Of a DNA stretch of 64,000 nt, positions 1 through 11,600 are shown piece by piece. Each line of letters begins with the position of its first letter. The stretch's first letter is position 1. Where the stretch lies: contig NZ_CP149940.1 of the NCBI RefSeq assembly GCF_037948395.1, forward strand, positions 3,906,001 to 3,970,000, given 5' to 3'. Position numbers and translations under genes: made by a program. The DNA comes from Serratia nevei. Lineage in GTDB: Bacteria; Pseudomonadota; Gammaproteobacteria; Enterobacterales; Enterobacteriaceae. The notes under the pieces are model-generated. The model did not search any database. It was not told where the DNA came from and was given only the letters and a program-made list of their open reading frames with translations.

Positions 1-196
1 GACAGGGGCGAAAGCCCGCCAGCTCGGCCGCCGCCGCGCTCGGATAGAAGGTGCAATTTTCCAGCTTCGGCGTGCGGGCGCTGCACACCGGGCGGCAATA
101 AATGCCGGTGGAAGAGACGCCGACGAAAAAGCGGCCGTCGAATTTGCGGTCACGCGCGCGCAGCGCGTCGTACAACGCTTGCTGTTGGGTATTCAT
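1..196 (-). CDS. alkA: AlkA-type DNA-3-methyladenine glycosylase with N-terminal Ada-like zinc domain (partial)
   Basis: Only the first 65 codons lie in the window; the gene runs off the left edge. The visible part is an Ada-type metal-binding domain: Cys34, Cys38 and Cys65 have the C-x3-C-x26-C spacing of the methyl-accepting zinc site of Ada, and the sequence around them (FDGRFFVGVSSTGIYCRPVC) is typical. E. coli AlkA lacks this domain, but other proteobacteria fuse it to the glycosylase. The name AlkA rests on position: the gene is divergent from yegD, as alkA is in E. coli. A stand-alone Ada or AdaA regulator cannot be excluded because the catalytic domain is outside the window. Role by family: repair of alkylated bases in DNA. 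Confidence 0.7.
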   Translation of the reverse strand, partial: MNTQQQALYDALRARDRKFDGRFFVGVSSTGIYCRPVCSARTPKLENCTFYPSAAAAELAGFRPC

Positions 197-390
197 GGCA
201 ACGCTCGGGTTCGGTTTTTTCTGCATTATGGGGCTCGGCTGGCGCGCTGACGTGCGGAATTCGGACATTAAGTTAAGCATGCCGATGCCGCGCCCGCTAA
301 ATTTTTCGACACTCGCGCATCAGCGCATTGCCCACCGGCCCCGTCTCGGGTAAAGTCGCCCCCCTTCATTGGCATGGGGACAAAAAAGAG

Positions 391-1743
391 ATGTTTATTG
401 GATTCGACTATGGGACAGCCAACTGTTCCGTCGCGGTGATGCGCGACCACGGCCCCGAGCTGCTGACGCTGGAAAACAACGAGCCGTATCTGCCTTCGAT
501 GCTGTGCGCGCCGACCCGCGAAGCGGTGAGCGAGTGCCTGCACCGCCACTGGCAGGTACCGACCGGCAGCGAAGAAAACCAGCAGCTGCTGCGCCGCGCC
601 ATCAGTTACAACCGCGAAGAAGACATTCCGGTCGGCGGCGACAGCGTGCTGTTCGGCCTGCAGGCGCTGGCGCACTACATGGAAGATCCGGAAGAGGTGT
701 ACTTCGTGCGCTCGCCGAAGTCCTTCCTCGGCGCCAACGGCCTGAAGCCGCAGCAGATCGCCCTGTTCGAAGACCTGGTCTGCGCCATGATGTTCCACAT
801 CAAACGCCAGGCGGAAAACGTGCTGCAGGCCGGTATCGATCAAGCGGTGATCGGCCGACCGATCAACTTCCAGGGCATCGGCGGCGAAGAGGCCAACCGG
901 CAGGCGCAGGGCATTTTGCAGCGCGCCGCCGAACGCGCCGGTTTCAAAGAGATTGAATTCCAGTTCGAGCCGGTGGCGGCAGGGCTGGACTTCGAGGCGA
1001 CGCTGAGCGAAGAGCAAACCGTGCTGGTGGTGGACATCGGCGGCGGCACCACCGACTGCTCGGTGCTGCTGATGGGCCCGCAGTGGCGCGACCGCGCCGA
1101 TCGTCAGCAGAGCCTGCTGGGCCACAGCGGCTGCCGGGTCGGCGGTAACGATCTGGACATCATGTTGGCCTTCAAACAGCTGATGCCGCTGTTCGGCCTG
1201 GGCGGCGAAACCGGGAAAGGCATCGCCCTGCCGGCGCTGCCTTACTGGAACGCGGTGGCGACCAACGACGTACCGGCGCAAAACGACTTCTACAGCGCCG
1301 CCAATGGCCGCGTGCTGCGCGATCTGATCCTCGACGCGGCGGAGCCGGAAAAGGTCAAACGCCTGCTGAAAGTGTACCAGCAGCGCCTGAGTTACCGGCT
1401 GGTACGCGCGGCCGAAGAGAGTAAGATAGCCCTGTCAGGCCAAACCGCCATCAGCGCGCCGCTCAGCTTCGTCCAGGCCGATCTGGCGGAAAGCATCAGC
1501 CAGGATCAGCTCGCCGACGCCATCTCACAGCCGTTGATGCGCATCCAGGAGCAGGTCAGCGCCGCGTTGGCCAGCAGCCAGACCGCGCCGCAGGTGATCT
1601 ACCTGACCGGCGGCAGCGCGCGTTCGCCGCTGCTGCGCGCCGCGCTGCAACAGCAGCTGCCGGGCATTCCGATCGTCGGCGGCAACGACTTCGGCTCGGT
1701 CACCGCCGGGCTGGCGCGCTGGGCGCAAACGCTGTTCCGTTGA
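391..1743 (+). CDS. yegD: Hsp70-family chaperone-like ATPase YegD
   Basis: A 450-residue protein, the same length as E. coli YegD. It has the actin/Hsp70 ATPase signatures: phosphate-1 loop FDYGTANCSVAVM at the N terminus, phosphate-2 loop VVDIGGGTTDCSVLLM near residue 220, and the adenosine motif IYLTGGSARSPLL near the C terminus. It lacks a DnaK-type substrate-binding domain, as expected for this family. The ATG at 391 is chosen because it begins the conserved MFIGFDYG and follows a GGGGA; the frame stays open further upstream but without conservation. Divergent from alkA as in E. coli. The client proteins are unknown. Confidence 0.93.
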   Translation: MFIGFDYGTANCSVAVMRDHGPELLTLENNEPYLPSMLCAPTREAVSECLHRHWQVPTGSEENQQLLRRAISYNREEDIPVGGDSVLFGLQALAHYMEDPEEVYFVRSPKSFLGANGLKPQQIALFEDLVCAMMFHIKRQAENVLQAGIDQAVIGRPINFQGIGGEEANRQAQGILQRAAERAGFKEIEFQFEPVAAGLDFEATLSEEQTVLVVDIGGGTTDCSVLLMGPQWRDRADRQQSLLGHSGCRVGGNDLDIMLAFKQLMPLFGLGGETGKGIALPALPYWNAVATNDVPAQNDFYSAANGRVLRDLILDAAEPEKVKRLLKVYQQRLSYRLVRAAEESKIALSGQTAISAPLSFVQADLAESISQDQLADAISQPLMRIQEQVSAALASSQTAPQVIYLTGGSARSPLLRAALQQQLPGIPIVGGNDFGSVTAGLARWAQTLFR

Positions 1744-1794
1744 CGGCCCAAGGGCGCGGCTCGCCGCGCCCTTGCTCATTGGAGGCTATGCATC

Positions 1795-2361
1795 ATGTCA
1801 ACCATCCTTACCCTCGACAGCGACAGGCTGCGGCTGCGCCCCTGGCGCGACGACGATCTGCCGGCCTTCGCCGCGCTTAACGCCGATCCGCAGGTGATGC
1901 GCTATTTCCCGGCGACGATGACGGCCGAAGAAAGCCACGCGCAGGCCGAACGCATCCGCGCCTTCATGCAGCAACATGGCTGGGGGCTATGGGCGGTGGA
2001 AGTGAAAGGCGGCGCGCCCTTTATCGGTTTTGTCGGGCTGGCGCGGCCGGGCGACGATCTGCCTTGCTCCCCCTGCGTGGAGATCGGTTGGCGGCTGGCG
2101 GCGGCCCACTGGGGCAACGGCTACGCCGCTGAAGCGGCACGCGCTGCGCTGGCGTGTGCCTTCGACACGCTGCACTTGCCGGAAGTGGTGTCCTTCACCG
2201 CCGAAGATAACCAGCCGTCACGCCGGGTGATGGAGCGCATCGGCATGCACTTTGACGGCGAAACCTTCCTGCACCCACGCCTGCCGGCGGGGCACCCGCT
2301 GCAAAAACATGTCTTGTACCGGCTGAACCGGCAAACGTGGCGCGAACGCCGCGGCGATTAA
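1795..2361 (+). CDS. GNAT-family N-acetyltransferase (RimJ/RimL type)
   Basis: A 188-residue single-domain acetyltransferase. The opening TDSDRLRLRPWRDDDLPAF-like segment (here LDSDRLRLRPW), the GFVGL strand and the EIGWRLAAAHWGNGYAAEA block are the acetyl-CoA binding core of RimJ/RimL-like GNATs, followed by EDNQPSRRVMERIGM, the usual C-terminal helix. Members acetylate protein N termini, amino acids or small molecules; the substrate here cannot be told. It lies 51 bp after yegD and may be cotranscribed with it. Its stop overlaps the stop of the convergent gene at 2358 by 4 bp. Confidence 0.85.
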   Translation: MSTILTLDSDRLRLRPWRDDDLPAFAALNADPQVMRYFPATMTAEESHAQAERIRAFMQQHGWGLWAVEVKGGAPFIGFVGLARPGDDLPCSPCVEIGWRLAAAHWGNGYAAEAARAALACAFDTLHLPEVVSFTAEDNQPSRRVMERIGMHFDGETFLHPRLPAGHPLQKHVLYRLNRQTWRERRGD

Positions 2362-2975
2362 TACAGCGTATCCTTCAGCCGCTGCGGCAGCGCCTGGTCG
2401 TACTCCTCACCGTCGAAGCGCGTTTGGCTCACCGCGGCCAAAATATGGCCGGGGCTGGGCAGCGCCGAACGTTCGAGGCGGCTGCCCTCTTCCCAAAGTC
2501 CCGAACGCAAGATCGCCCGGCTGCACTGGAAGAACACCGCCTCCACCCGAATGCGCAACACCGAACGCGGCAGCTGATTGCGGTGGGCGAAGCGCTGCAG
2601 CACCGCCGGCGCCACCACGATCTCCGCCCGCCCGTTAATCCGCAGCGTTTCGCCGATGCCAGGGATCAGCAGCAGCAGCGCCACCCGGTTGTCGTGCAGA
2701 ATATTGCGCAGGCTATCGATGCGGTTATTGCCGCGCCTATCCGGCAGCAGCAGGGTTTTCTCGTCTTCGATGTGGAGAAAACCGGCCGGATCGCCGCGCG
2801 GCGAGACATCCATGCCGTCCGGCCCGACCGTCGAGAGGGCGGCAAACGGCGCCGCCTCGATAAACGGGCGGTACGCCGGGTGGATATAGCTGACTTCTTT
2901 AAAAACCGAGGGGGCGCCGGGTTTGCCGTACAGCTGTTCCAGCGTCGCGAGGTCGTTGATGGTATCACCAGACAT
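2358..2975 (-). CDS. Pyridoxamine 5'-phosphate oxidase family FMN-binding protein
   Basis: A 205-residue protein with the split-barrel flavin fold of the PNPOx-like superfamily (MSMEG_1061-like group): FAALSTVGPDGMDVSPRGDPAGF is the first strand pair, NNRIDSLRNILHDNRVALLLLIPG the FMN phosphate region, and LRINGRAEI the next strand. Such proteins use FMN or F420-like cofactors to reduce small molecules; the substrate is unknown. The start at 2975 is preceded by AGGAAACCGCA, a better fit than the in-frame start 13 codons upstream. It is convergent with the acetyltransferase and followed leftward by no same-strand gene. Confidence 0.8.
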   Translation of the reverse strand: MSGDTINDLATLEQLYGKPGAPSVFKEVSYIHPAYRPFIEAAPFAALSTVGPDGMDVSPRGDPAGFLHIEDEKTLLLPDRRGNNRIDSLRNILHDNRVALLLLIPGIGETLRINGRAEIVVAPAVLQRFAHRNQLPRSVLRIRVEAVFFQCSRAILRSGLWEEGSRLERSALPSPGHILAAVSQTRFDGEEYDQALPQRLKDTLY

Positions 2976-3043
2976 TGCGGTTTCCTGAATGGGCCATGTT
3001 GACCCCTTCAGCATAGAGCAAAATCGCCGCCGGGTAACGCATC

Positions 3044-3997
3044 TTACCCGGCGCTGGCGTGGTTCAGCGCCTGGATGTCGTCCGCATCCAGCGTCAGGTG
3101 GGTGGCGCTGACCAACTCATCCAGCTGCGGCAACGAGGTGGCGCTGACGATCGGCGCGGTGATGCTCGGGCGCGCAATCAGCCAGGCCAGCGAGACCTGC
3201 GCCGGGGAGGTGCCGTGCTTACCGGCCACCTGATCCAGCGCCGCCAGAATGCGGAAGCCGCGCGGGTTAAGGTAGCGTTCGACGATGCGATCGCCGCGCT
3301 GGCTTTTGCCCTCATCCGCTTTGCTGCGGTATTTGCCGGTCAGGAAACCGCTGGCCAGCGCGAAGAAGTTGATCACCCCGAGACCATGGCGCTGCGCCAC
3401 GCCTTCCAGCTCGGCTTCATACCCTTCGCGCGCATACAGATTGTATTCCGGCTGCAGGGTTTCGTAGCGCGCCAATCCGTTGCTTTCGCTCACCCGCAGC
3501 GCTTCTTCCAGGCGATCCGCCTGATAGTTGGAGGCGCCAATCGCCCGCACCTTGCCGGCCTTGATCAGCGCATCGAACGCCGCCAGCGTCTCTTCCAACG
3601 GCGTATCGCGGTCATCGTCGTGCGATTGGTAAAGATCGATATAATCGGTTTGCAGGCGGCGCAGCGAATCCTCCACCGCCTGCTGAATATAGCGCGGCGA
3701 TAGCCCCTGTTTGCCTTCGCCCATCGGTTTGCCCACCTTGGTGGCGATGATCACCTGGTCGCGCTTGCCGCTCTTCTTGAGCCATTCGCCGATGACGGTT
3801 TCCGATTCGCCTCCCCGATTGCCCGGCGCCCAGCTGGAATAAACGTCGGCGGTGTCGATAAAGTTGAGCTGATTGTCCACCAGCGCATCCAACAGGCTGA
3901 AAGAGGTCGCTTGATCTGCCGTCCAGCCGAACACGTTGCCGCCGAAGGTCAACGCCGGCACCTGAATGCCCGAACGGCCCAGTTGTTTTTTGCTCAT
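3044..3997 (-). CDS. Aldo/keto reductase
   Basis: A 317-residue TIM-barrel NAD(P)H oxidoreductase. The catalytic tetrad is visible: Asp and Tyr in FIDTADVYSSW, Lys in VIIATKVGKP, and His in DLYQSHDDD. VRAIGASNY and the C-terminal ITAPIVSATSLPQL are the cofactor-binding segments of the family. It reduces aldehydes or ketones; the substrate is not predictable. The start at 3997 follows GGAGCCTCTATCA and begins MSKKQLGRSG. It is divergent from mdtA and shares the 273-bp intergenic region with the efflux operon; no functional link is implied. Confidence 0.9.
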   Translation of the reverse strand: MSKKQLGRSGIQVPALTFGGNVFGWTADQATSFSLLDALVDNQLNFIDTADVYSSWAPGNRGGESETVIGEWLKKSGKRDQVIIATKVGKPMGEGKQGLSPRYIQQAVEDSLRRLQTDYIDLYQSHDDDRDTPLEETLAAFDALIKAGKVRAIGASNYQADRLEEALRVSESNGLARYETLQPEYNLYAREGYEAELEGVAQRHGLGVINFFALASGFLTGKYRSKADEGKSQRGDRIVERYLNPRGFRILAALDQVAGKHGTSPAQVSLAWLIARPSITAPIVSATSLPQLDELVSATHLTLDADDIQALNHASAG

Positions 3998-4270
3998 TGA
4001 TAGAGGCTCCATGGGTTAAATAATTCGCTCGTTAATTATTAGCGCCAAATACAGAAAGTCGTTAAAACGCATTGGCTATAAGTTAAAACCCAACGCTTAT
4101 AAACAGAGTAGGCAACAATCGTTAACTTATTCGGAAAATGCTGACGGTTCCTCCTTATTTCCTTCATTTTTATGCCGCTTTGGCTGGCTAAACTAGTATT
4201 CTGTAAGGAGTGTCACTTTTGTGGCAATGCGTGCCCGCACGGTTGTCCTCTGGAGAGAATTTTCGCCGCC

Positions 4271-5512
4271 ATGAATGCAAAACCCCAACGTCGTTCCCTG
4301 ATGCTGCGCCTGCTGGTTGCCGCCATCGTGGCCATTGTCGCCGTGCTGATTTGGCGTCATTTCAACGCCGCGCCGCCGGCCGCTGAAACACAAGCGGCTG
4401 CCCGCCCTGCCGGCGGTGCCAAAGGAGCGGCCGCCGGTGGCAAACGCCGCGGCAATCTGTCGCCGGTTCAGGTGGCCACGGCCACGCAGCAATCCGTGCC
4501 GAGCTATCTGATCGGGCTGGGCACCGTCACCGCCGCCAATACCGTTACCGTCACCAGCCGGGTCGACGGCCAACTGATGACGTTGCACTTCACCGAAGGG
4601 CAGCAGGTGAAAGCCGGCGATCTGCTGGCGGAAATCGATCCCCGGCCATTCCAGGTCCAGTTGACCCAGGCTCAGGGGCAGCTGGCGAAGGATCAGGCGA
4701 CGCTGGCCAACGCCCGGCGCGATCTGGCCCGCTACCAGCAACTGGTGAAAACCAATCTGGTCTCTCGCCAGGAGCTGGACACGCAGGCCTCGCTGGTGCA
4801 GCAGACCGAAGGGTCCATCAAGGCCGATCAGGGCGCGGTGGACAGCGCTCAGCTGCAGCTGACCTACAGCAAAATCATCGCCCCGATCTCCGGCCGCGTG
4901 GGCCTCAAACAGGTCGATATGGGCAACTACATCACCAGCGGCTCCACCGCCATCGTGGTGATCACGCAAACGCATCCGATCGACGTGGTGTTCACGCTGC
5001 CGGAAAGCACCATCAGCGACATCATGAAGGCGCAAAAGGCCGGCCCGGTCAGCGTCGAAGCCTGGGGGCGCACCAACAAGACCCTGTTGGCGCAGGGCAA
5101 TCTGCTCAGCCTGGATAACCAGATAGACACCACCACCGGCACCATCAAGCTGAAGGCGCAGTACGCCAACCAGGACGACGCGCTGTTCCCCAATCAGTTC
5201 GTCAATGCGCGGCTGAAAGTCGCCACGTTGCAAAACGCCATCGTGGTGCCGACCGCCGCCGTGCAGATGGGCAACGAAGGCAACTTCGTCTGGACGATGG
5301 ACGATGAGAATAAAGTCAGCAAACGCCTGGTCACCGTCGGCATTGAAGACAGCCAAAACGTGGTCATCGCCAGCGGCCTGAACGCCGGGCAACGCGTGGT
5401 GACCGACGGCATCGACCAACTGACGGAGGGCATGAAGGTTGAGGTGGTGACGCCGCAAACCAAAGCGGCCGGCGGCAACGCCGCACCGCACGCCAAGCGG
5501 GAGAAAGCCTGA
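4271..5512 (+). CDS. mdtA: Multidrug efflux RND periplasmic adaptor MdtA
   Basis: A 413-residue membrane fusion protein (E. coli MdtA is 415). It has an N-terminal membrane anchor (residues about 10-28), a lipoyl/barrel-sandwich region ([19 protein letters not shown]), an alpha-hairpin (residues about 120-200, coiled-coil [20 protein letters not shown]), then beta-barrel and membrane-proximal domains. It links the MdtBC pump to an outer-membrane channel, normally TolC, which is not in the window. The start at 4271 begins MNAKPQRR and is preceded by GGAGAGA at a rather long spacing. It is the first gene of mdtABCD-baeSR; its stop overlaps the mdtB start. Confidence 0.96.
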   Translation: MNAKPQRRSLMLRLLVAAIVAIVAVLIWRHFNAAPPAAETQAAARPAGGAKGAAAGGKRRGNLSPVQVATATQQSVPSYLIGLGTVTAANTVTVTSRVDGQLMTLHFTEGQQVKAGDLLAEIDPRPFQVQLTQAQGQLAKDQATLANARRDLARYQQLVKTNLVSRQELDTQASLVQQTEGSIKADQGAVDSAQLQLTYSKIIAPISGRVGLKQVDMGNYITSGSTAIVVITQTHPIDVVFTLPESTISDIMKAQKAGPVSVEAWGRTNKTLLAQGNLLSLDNQIDTTTGTIKLKAQYANQDDALFPNQFVNARLKVATLQNAIVVPTAAVQMGNEGNFVWTMDDENKVSKRLVTVGIEDSQNVVIASGLNAGQRVVTDGIDQLTEGMKVEVVTPQTKAAGGNAAPHAKREKA

Positions 5513-8500
5513 TGCAGGTGATGACGCCGAACCCCGGCGGCGGCCCGTCCCGCCTGTTTATTCTGCGCCCGGTCGCCACCACGCTGCTGATGGTGGCGAT
5601 CCTGCTGGCGGGGATCATCGGCTACCGCGCGCTGCCGGTTTCCGCCCTGCCGGAAGTGGACTATCCGACCATTCAGGTGGTGACGCTGTACCCCGGCGCC
5701 AGCCCGGACGTGGTGACCTCCGCCATCACCGCGCCGCTGGAGCGCCAGTTCGGCCAGATGTCCGGCCTCAAGCAGATGCTGTCACAGAACTCCGGCGGTG
5801 CCTCGGTGATCACCCTGCAATTCCAGCTGGCGCTGTCGCTGGATATTGCCGAGCAGGAGGTGCAGGCGGCGATCAACTCCGCCACCAACCTGCTGCCGAC
5901 CGATCTGCCCTATCCGCCAATCTACAGCAAGGTTAACCCCGCCGATCCCCCGATCCTGACGCTGGCCGTCACCTCCACCGCCATGCCGATGACGCAGGTG
6001 GAAGACATGGTGGAAACCCGCGTGGCGCAAAAAATTTCCCAGGTGACCGGCGTCGGTCTGGTCACCCTTTCCGGCGGCCAGCGCCCGGCGGTACGCGTGA
6101 AGCTCAACGCGCCGGCCATGGCGGCCAACGGGCTCGACAGCGAAACCGTACGCACCGCCATCACGGCCGCCAACGTCAACTCCGCCAAAGGCAGCCTGGA
6201 CGGCCCGACCCGCTCGGTCACCCTGTCCGCTAACGATCAGATGAAGTCCGCCGATGAGTACCGGCGGCTGATCGTCGCCTACAAAAACGGCGCGCCGATC
6301 CGCCTGCAGGACATCGCCACCGTCGAACAGGGTGCGGAAAACACCCGGCTGGCGGCCTGGGCCAACAAGCAGCCGGCGATCGTGCTGAACATTCAGCGCC
6401 AGCCCGGCGTCAACGTCATCACCACCGCCGACAGCATTCGCGAAATGCTGCCGACGCTGATTAAAAGCCTGCCCAAGTCGGTCGACGTCAAAGTGCTGAC
6501 CGATCGCACCACCACCATTCGCGCCTCGGTCAGCGACGTGCAGTTCGAGCTGCTGCTGGCGATCGCGCTGGTGGTGATGGTGATTTACGTGTTCCTGCGC
6601 AACGTGCCGGCAACCATTATCCCCAGCGTGGCGGTGCCGCTGTCGCTGGTCGGCACCTTCGCCGCCATGTACTTCCTCGGTTTCTCCATCAACAACCTGA
6701 CGCTGATGGCGCTGACCATCGCCACCGGCTTCGTGGTGGACGACGCCATCGTGGTGATCGAGAACATCTCGCGCTACATCGAGAAAGGCGAAAAACCGCT
6801 CGACGCCGCGCTGAAAGGGGCCGGCGAAATCGGCTTCACCATCATCTCGCTGACCTTCTCGCTGGTGGCGGTGCTGATCCCGCTGCTGTTCATGGGCGAC
6901 ATCGTCGGCCGCCTGTTCCGCGAGTTCGCCGTGACGCTGGCGGTGGCGATTCTGATCTCCGCCGTGGTGTCGCTGACGCTGACGCCGATGATGTGCGCCC
7001 GCCTGTTGAGCCATGAGTCGCTGCGCAAGCAGAACCGTTTCTCCGCTGCCTCGGAACGTTTCTTCGAACGCGTGATCGCCGGCTACGGCCGCTGGCTGAA
7101 AGTCGTGCTCGCCCACCAGTGGCTGACGCTGTGCGTGGCGTTGAGCACCCTGGCCGTCACCGTGCTGCTCTACCTGTTCATTCCCAAAGGCTTCTTCCCG
7201 ATTCAGGACAACGGCCTGATCCAGGGCACGCTGGAAGCGCCGCAGTCGGTGTCGTTCAGCAAAATGGCGGTGCTGCAACAGCAGGTCGCCGCGCAGATGC
7301 TGCAAGATCCGGCGGTAGAGAGCCTGACCTCGTTTATCGGCGTCGACGGCACCAACGCCGCCCTCAACAGCGGCCGGCTGCAGATCAACCTGAAGCCGCT
7401 GAGCGAACGCAGCGACAGCCTGCAGACCATCATCGACCGGATGCAGGAGAAGGCGGCAGCGCTGCCCGGCCTGAAGCTCTATCTGCAACCGGTGCAGGAT
7501 CTGACCATCGACACCCAGGTCAGCCGCACGCAGTACCAGTTCACCCTGCAGGCGATGTCCCTCGAGCAGCTCAGCCAATGGGTGCCGCAGCTGGTCGACG
7601 AGCTGCGGCAGACGCCCGAGCTGCAGGACGTCAGCAGCGACTGGCAGGATCAGGGGCTGGAGGCCTATATCAACGTCGATCGCGACTCGGCGTCGCGCCT
7701 CGGCATCCAGATGAGCGACGTGGACAGCGCGCTGTACAACGCCTTCGGCCAGCGCCTGATCTCCACCATCTACACCCAGGCCAACCAGTACCGCGTGGTG
7801 CTGGAGCATGACGTGCAGGCGACGCCGGGGCTGGCGGCGCTGAACGATATCCGCCTCACCAGCAGTACCGGCGCCGTGGTGCCGCTGAATACCCTCGCCA
7901 AAATCGAACAGCGCAACGGGCCGCTGGCGATCAACCACCTCGATCAGTTCCCGGCGACCACCGTCTCCTTCAACGTGGCGGAGGGCTACTCGCTGGAAGA
8001 AGCGGTCAACGCCATTACCCAGGTCGAGAAGACCCTGGCGATGCCGAAAGACATCACCACCAAATTCCAGGGCGCGACCCTGGCCTTCCAGGCGGCGCTC
8101 GGCAGCACGCTGTGGCTGATCCTGGCGGCGGTGGTGGCGATGTATATCGTGCTGGGCGTGCTGTATGAAAGCTTCATCCATCCGGTCACCATCCTCTCCA
8201 CCCTGCCGACCGCCGGGGTTGGCGCGCTGCTGGCGCTGATGCTGGCGGGCAGCGAGCTGGACGTGATCGCCATCATCGGTATTATCCTGCTGATCGGCAT
8301 CGTGAAGAAAAACGCCATCATGATGATCGACTTCGCCCTGGCCGCCGAACGCGAGCAGGGCATGAAGCCCTATGACGCCATCTATCAGGCCTGCCTGCTG
8401 CGTTTTAGGCCGATCCTGATGACCACGCTGGCCGCCCTGCTTGGCGCGCTGCCGCTGATGCTCAGCACCGGCGTCGGCGCGGAGCTGCGCCGGCCGCTCG

Positions 8501-8631
8501 GCATCTGCATGGTCGGCGGCCTGATCATGAGCCAGATCCTGACGCTGTTCACCACCCCGGTGATTTACCTGCTGTTCGATAAACTGGCGCGCAACACCCA
8601 CGCCAAAGAAGAAGCGCGGGAGACACCGTGA
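5512..8631 (+). CDS. mdtB: Multidrug efflux RND transporter permease subunit MdtB
   Basis: A 1039-residue inner-membrane proton-driven pump subunit that works as a heterotrimer with MdtC. The N terminus [20 protein letters not shown], the twin aspartates of [14 protein letters not shown] (proton relay in transmembrane helix 4), two large periplasmic loops and the [16 protein letters not shown] motif near the C terminus identify it. Known substrates of E. coli MdtABC include bile salts, novobiocin and some metals. The start codon ATG overlaps the last base of the mdtA stop and the 3' end overlaps mdtC by 4 bp, so translational coupling is likely. Part of the BaeR regulon by family. Confidence 0.97.
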   Translation: MQVMTPNPGGGPSRLFILRPVATTLLMVAILLAGIIGYRALPVSALPEVDYPTIQVVTLYPGASPDVVTSAITAPLERQFGQMSGLKQMLSQNSGGASVITLQFQLALSLDIAEQEVQAAINSATNLLPTDLPYPPIYSKVNPADPPILTLAVTSTAMPMTQVEDMVETRVAQKISQVTGVGLVTLSGGQRPAVRVKLNAPAMAANGLDSETVRTAITAANVNSAKGSLDGPTRSVTLSANDQMKSADEYRRLIVAYKNGAPIRLQDIATVEQGAENTRLAAWANKQPAIVLNIQRQPGVNVITTADSIREMLPTLIKSLPKSVDVKVLTDRTTTIRASVSDVQFELLLAIALVVMVIYVFLRNVPATIIPSVAVPLSLVGTFAAMYFLGFSINNLTLMALTIATGFVVDDAIVVIENISRYIEKGEKPLDAALKGAGEIGFTIISLTFSLVAVLIPLLFMGDIVGRLFREFAVTLAVAILISAVVSLTLTPMMCARLLSHESLRKQNRFSAASERFFERVIAGYGRWLKVVLAHQWLTLCVALSTLAVTVLLYLFIPKGFFPIQDNGLIQGTLEAPQSVSFSKMAVLQQQVAAQMLQDPAVESLTSFIGVDGTNAALNSGRLQINLKPLSERSDSLQTIIDRMQEKAAALPGLKLYLQPVQDLTIDTQVSRTQYQFTLQAMSLEQLSQWVPQLVDELRQTPELQDVSSDWQDQGLEAYINVDRDSASRLGIQMSDVDSALYNAFGQRLISTIYTQANQYRVVLEHDVQATPGLAALNDIRLTSSTGAVVPLNTLAKIEQRNGPLAINHLDQFPATTVSFNVAEGYSLEEAVNAITQVEKTLAMPKDITTKFQGATLAFQAALGSTLWLILAAVVAMYIVLGVLYESFIHPVTILSTLPTAGVGALLALMLAGSELDVIAIIGIILLIGIVKKNAIMMIDFALAAEREQGMKPYDAIYQACLLRFRPILMTTLAALLGALPLMLSTGVGAELRRPLGICMVGGLIMSQILTLFTTPVIYLLFDKLARNTHAKEEARETP

Positions 8632-11600
8632 AATTCTTCTCGCTGTTTATCTTCCGGCCGGTGGCCACCATCCTGCTGACGCTGGCGATCGCGCTGGCGG
8701 GCGCGCTGGGCTTCAGCCTGCTGCCCGTCGCGCCGCTGCCGCAGGTGGACTACCCGGTGATCTCCGTCACCGCAACCTTGCCGGGCGCCGATCCGGAAAC
8801 CATGGCGACCTCGGTCGCCACCCCGCTGGAGCGCGCGCTCAGCCGCATCGCCGGGGTTAACGAAATGACTTCGATGAGCTCGCTCGGCAGCACCCGCGTG
8901 ATCCTGCAGTTCGATCTCAGCCGCGACATCAACGGCGCGGCGCGCGACGTGCAGGCGGCGATCAACGCCGCGCAAAGCCTGCTGCCCTCCGGCATGCCGA
9001 GCCGCCCGACCTATCGGCAGATGAACCCGTCGGACGCGCCGATCATGATCCTGACGCTCACCTCCGACACCTACAGCCAGGGGCAACTTTACGACTTCGC
9101 CTCCACCCAGCTGGCGCAGAAAATCGCCCAGACCGAGGGCGTCGGCGACGTCACCGTCGGCGGCAGCTCGCTGCCTGCGGTGCGGGTGGAGCTGAACCCT
9201 TCCGCGCTGTTTAACCAGGGCGTATCGCTGGACAGCGTGCGCCAGGCCATCAGCAACGCCAACCTGCGCACGCCGCTCGGCTCGGCCGAAAGCCAGGACA
9301 AGCGCTGGCAGATCCAGAGCAACGACCAGATCAAGAAGGCCGAGGGCTACAAGCCGCTGATTGTGCATTACAACAACGGCTCCGCCGTCCGGCTGAGCGA
9401 CGTCGCCAACGTCATCGACTCGGTGCAGGACGTGCGCAACGCCGGGATGACCAACGCCCAACCGGCGATCCTGCTGGTGGTCAGCCGCTCGCCGGACGCC
9501 AACATCATCGCCACCGTCGATCGCATCCGCGCCGAGCTGCCCGATCTGGAGGCCAGCATTCCGGCCTCGATCAAGCTGAACATCGCGCAGGATCGCTCGC
9601 CGACCATTCGCGCCTCGCTGGCGGAAGTGGAGCAATCGCTGGTCATCGCCATCGCGCTGGTGATCCTGGTGGTGTTCGCCTTCCTGCGCTCCGGCCGCGC
9701 CACGCTGATCCCCGCCGTCGCGGTGCCGGTGTCGTTGATCGGCACCTTCGCCGCCATGTACCTGTGCGGTTTCAGCCTCAACAACCTGTCGCTGATGGCG
9801 CTGACCATCGCCACCGGCTTCGTGGTGGACGACGCCATCGTGGTGCTGGAAAACATTTCCCGCCACGTGGAAGCCGGCATCAAGCCGCTGCAGGCGGCGC
9901 TGCAAGGGATACGCGAGGTCGGCTTTACCGTGCTTTCGATGAGCATGTCGCTGGTGGCGGTATTCATTCCGCTGCTGCTGATGGAGGGGCTGCCGGGGCG
10001 CCTGTTCCGCGAGTTCGCCGTTACCCTGTCGGTGTCTATCGGGCTGTCGCTGATCATCTCGCTGACGCTCACGCCGATGATGTGCGCCTACCTGCTGCGC
10101 CCGCAAACGGAACGCGCGCAGCAGCGCGTGCGCGGCTTCGGCAAGCTGTTGATGAAACTGCAGCAGGGCTACGGCCGCTCGCTGCACTGGGTGCTCGACC
10201 ATGCCCGCTGGGTGCTGGCGATCCTGCTGGCGACGGTGGCGCTGAACGTCTGGCTGTATATCAGCATCCCGAAAACCTTCTTCCCGGAACAGGATACCGG
10301 CCGTCTGATGGGGTCGATTCAGGCCGATCAGAGCATTTCGTTCCAGGCCATGCGCCAGAAACTGCAGGATTTCATGACCATCGTGCGCGACGATCCGGCG
10401 GTGGATAACGTCACCGGCTTCACCGGCGGTTCGCGCACCAACAGCGGTTCGATGTTCATCGCGCTTAAACCGCTGTCCGAACGCAAAGAGAGCGCGCAGC
10501 AGGTGATCGCTCGACTGCGCGCCAAGCTGGCGAAAGAGCCCGGCGCCAGCCTGTTCCTGATGGCGGTGCAGGATATCCGTGTCGGCGGCCGGCAGGCCAA
10601 CGCCAGCTATCAGTACACGCTGCTGTCGGACGATTTGAGCGCCCTGCGCACCTGGGAGCCGAAAATCCGCACCGCGCTGGCCGCCCTGCCGGAGCTGGCG
10701 GACGTCAACTCGGATCAGCAGGATAAAGGCTCGGAGATGGATCTGATTTACGATCGCGACACCATGTCGCGCCTCGGCATCTCGGTGTCCGACGCCAACA
10801 ACCTGTTGAACAACGCCTTCGGCCAACGGCAGATCTCGACCATCTATCAGCCGCTCAACCAATACAAGGTGGTGATGGAAGTGGCGCCTCCTTACACCCA
10901 GGACGTGAGTTCGCTGGACAAAATGTTCATCATCAACAGCGAAGGCAAGGCGATACCGCTCTCCTATTTCGCGCATTGGCAGCCGGCCAATACGCCGCTG
11001 GCGGTCAACCACCAGGGGCTGTCCGCCGCCTCCACCATCTCGTTCAACCTGCCGCTCGGGGCCAGCCTGGGCGACGCCACCGACGCCGTCACCCGCGCCA
11101 TGACCCAGCTCGGCGTACCGCCTACGGTGCGCGGCGCCTTCGCCGGCACCGCCCAAGTGTTCCAGGACACCCTGAAATCGCAGGTGATCCTGATCCTGGC
11201 GGCGATCGCCACGGTGTACATCGTGCTCGGCGTGCTGTACGAGAGCTATATCCATCCGCTGACCATCCTCTCCACGCTGCCTTCCGCCGGCGTGGGCGCG
11301 CTGCTGGCGCTCGAGCTGTTCGGCGCGCCGTTCAGCCTGATTGCGCTGATCGGCATCATGCTGCTGATCGGCATCGTGAAGAAAAACGCCATCATGATGG
11401 TCGACTTCGCGCTCGAGGCGCAGCGCAACGGCGGCATCAGCGCCCGCGAGGCGATTTTCCAGGCCAGCCTGCTGCGTTTCCGGCCGATCATGATGACCAC
11501 GCTGGCGGCGTTGTTCGGCGCGCTGCCGCTGGTGCTGATCAGCGGCGACGGCGCGGAGCTGCGCCAGCCGCTCGGCATCACCATTGCCGGCGGCCTAGTG

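Noticed and set aside
4013..4270. BaeR box upstream of mdtA
   Set aside because: Only the ATTGGC end of the E. coli consensus TTTTTCTCCATDATTGGC is found (4071-4076); the rest does not match.
5782..8601. A very long open frame on the minus strand opposite mdtB, and a similar one opposite mdtC (8565-11255)
   Set aside because: GC-rich antisense shadows: His-, Gln- and Arg-rich translations without any domain, opposite well-conserved RND genes.
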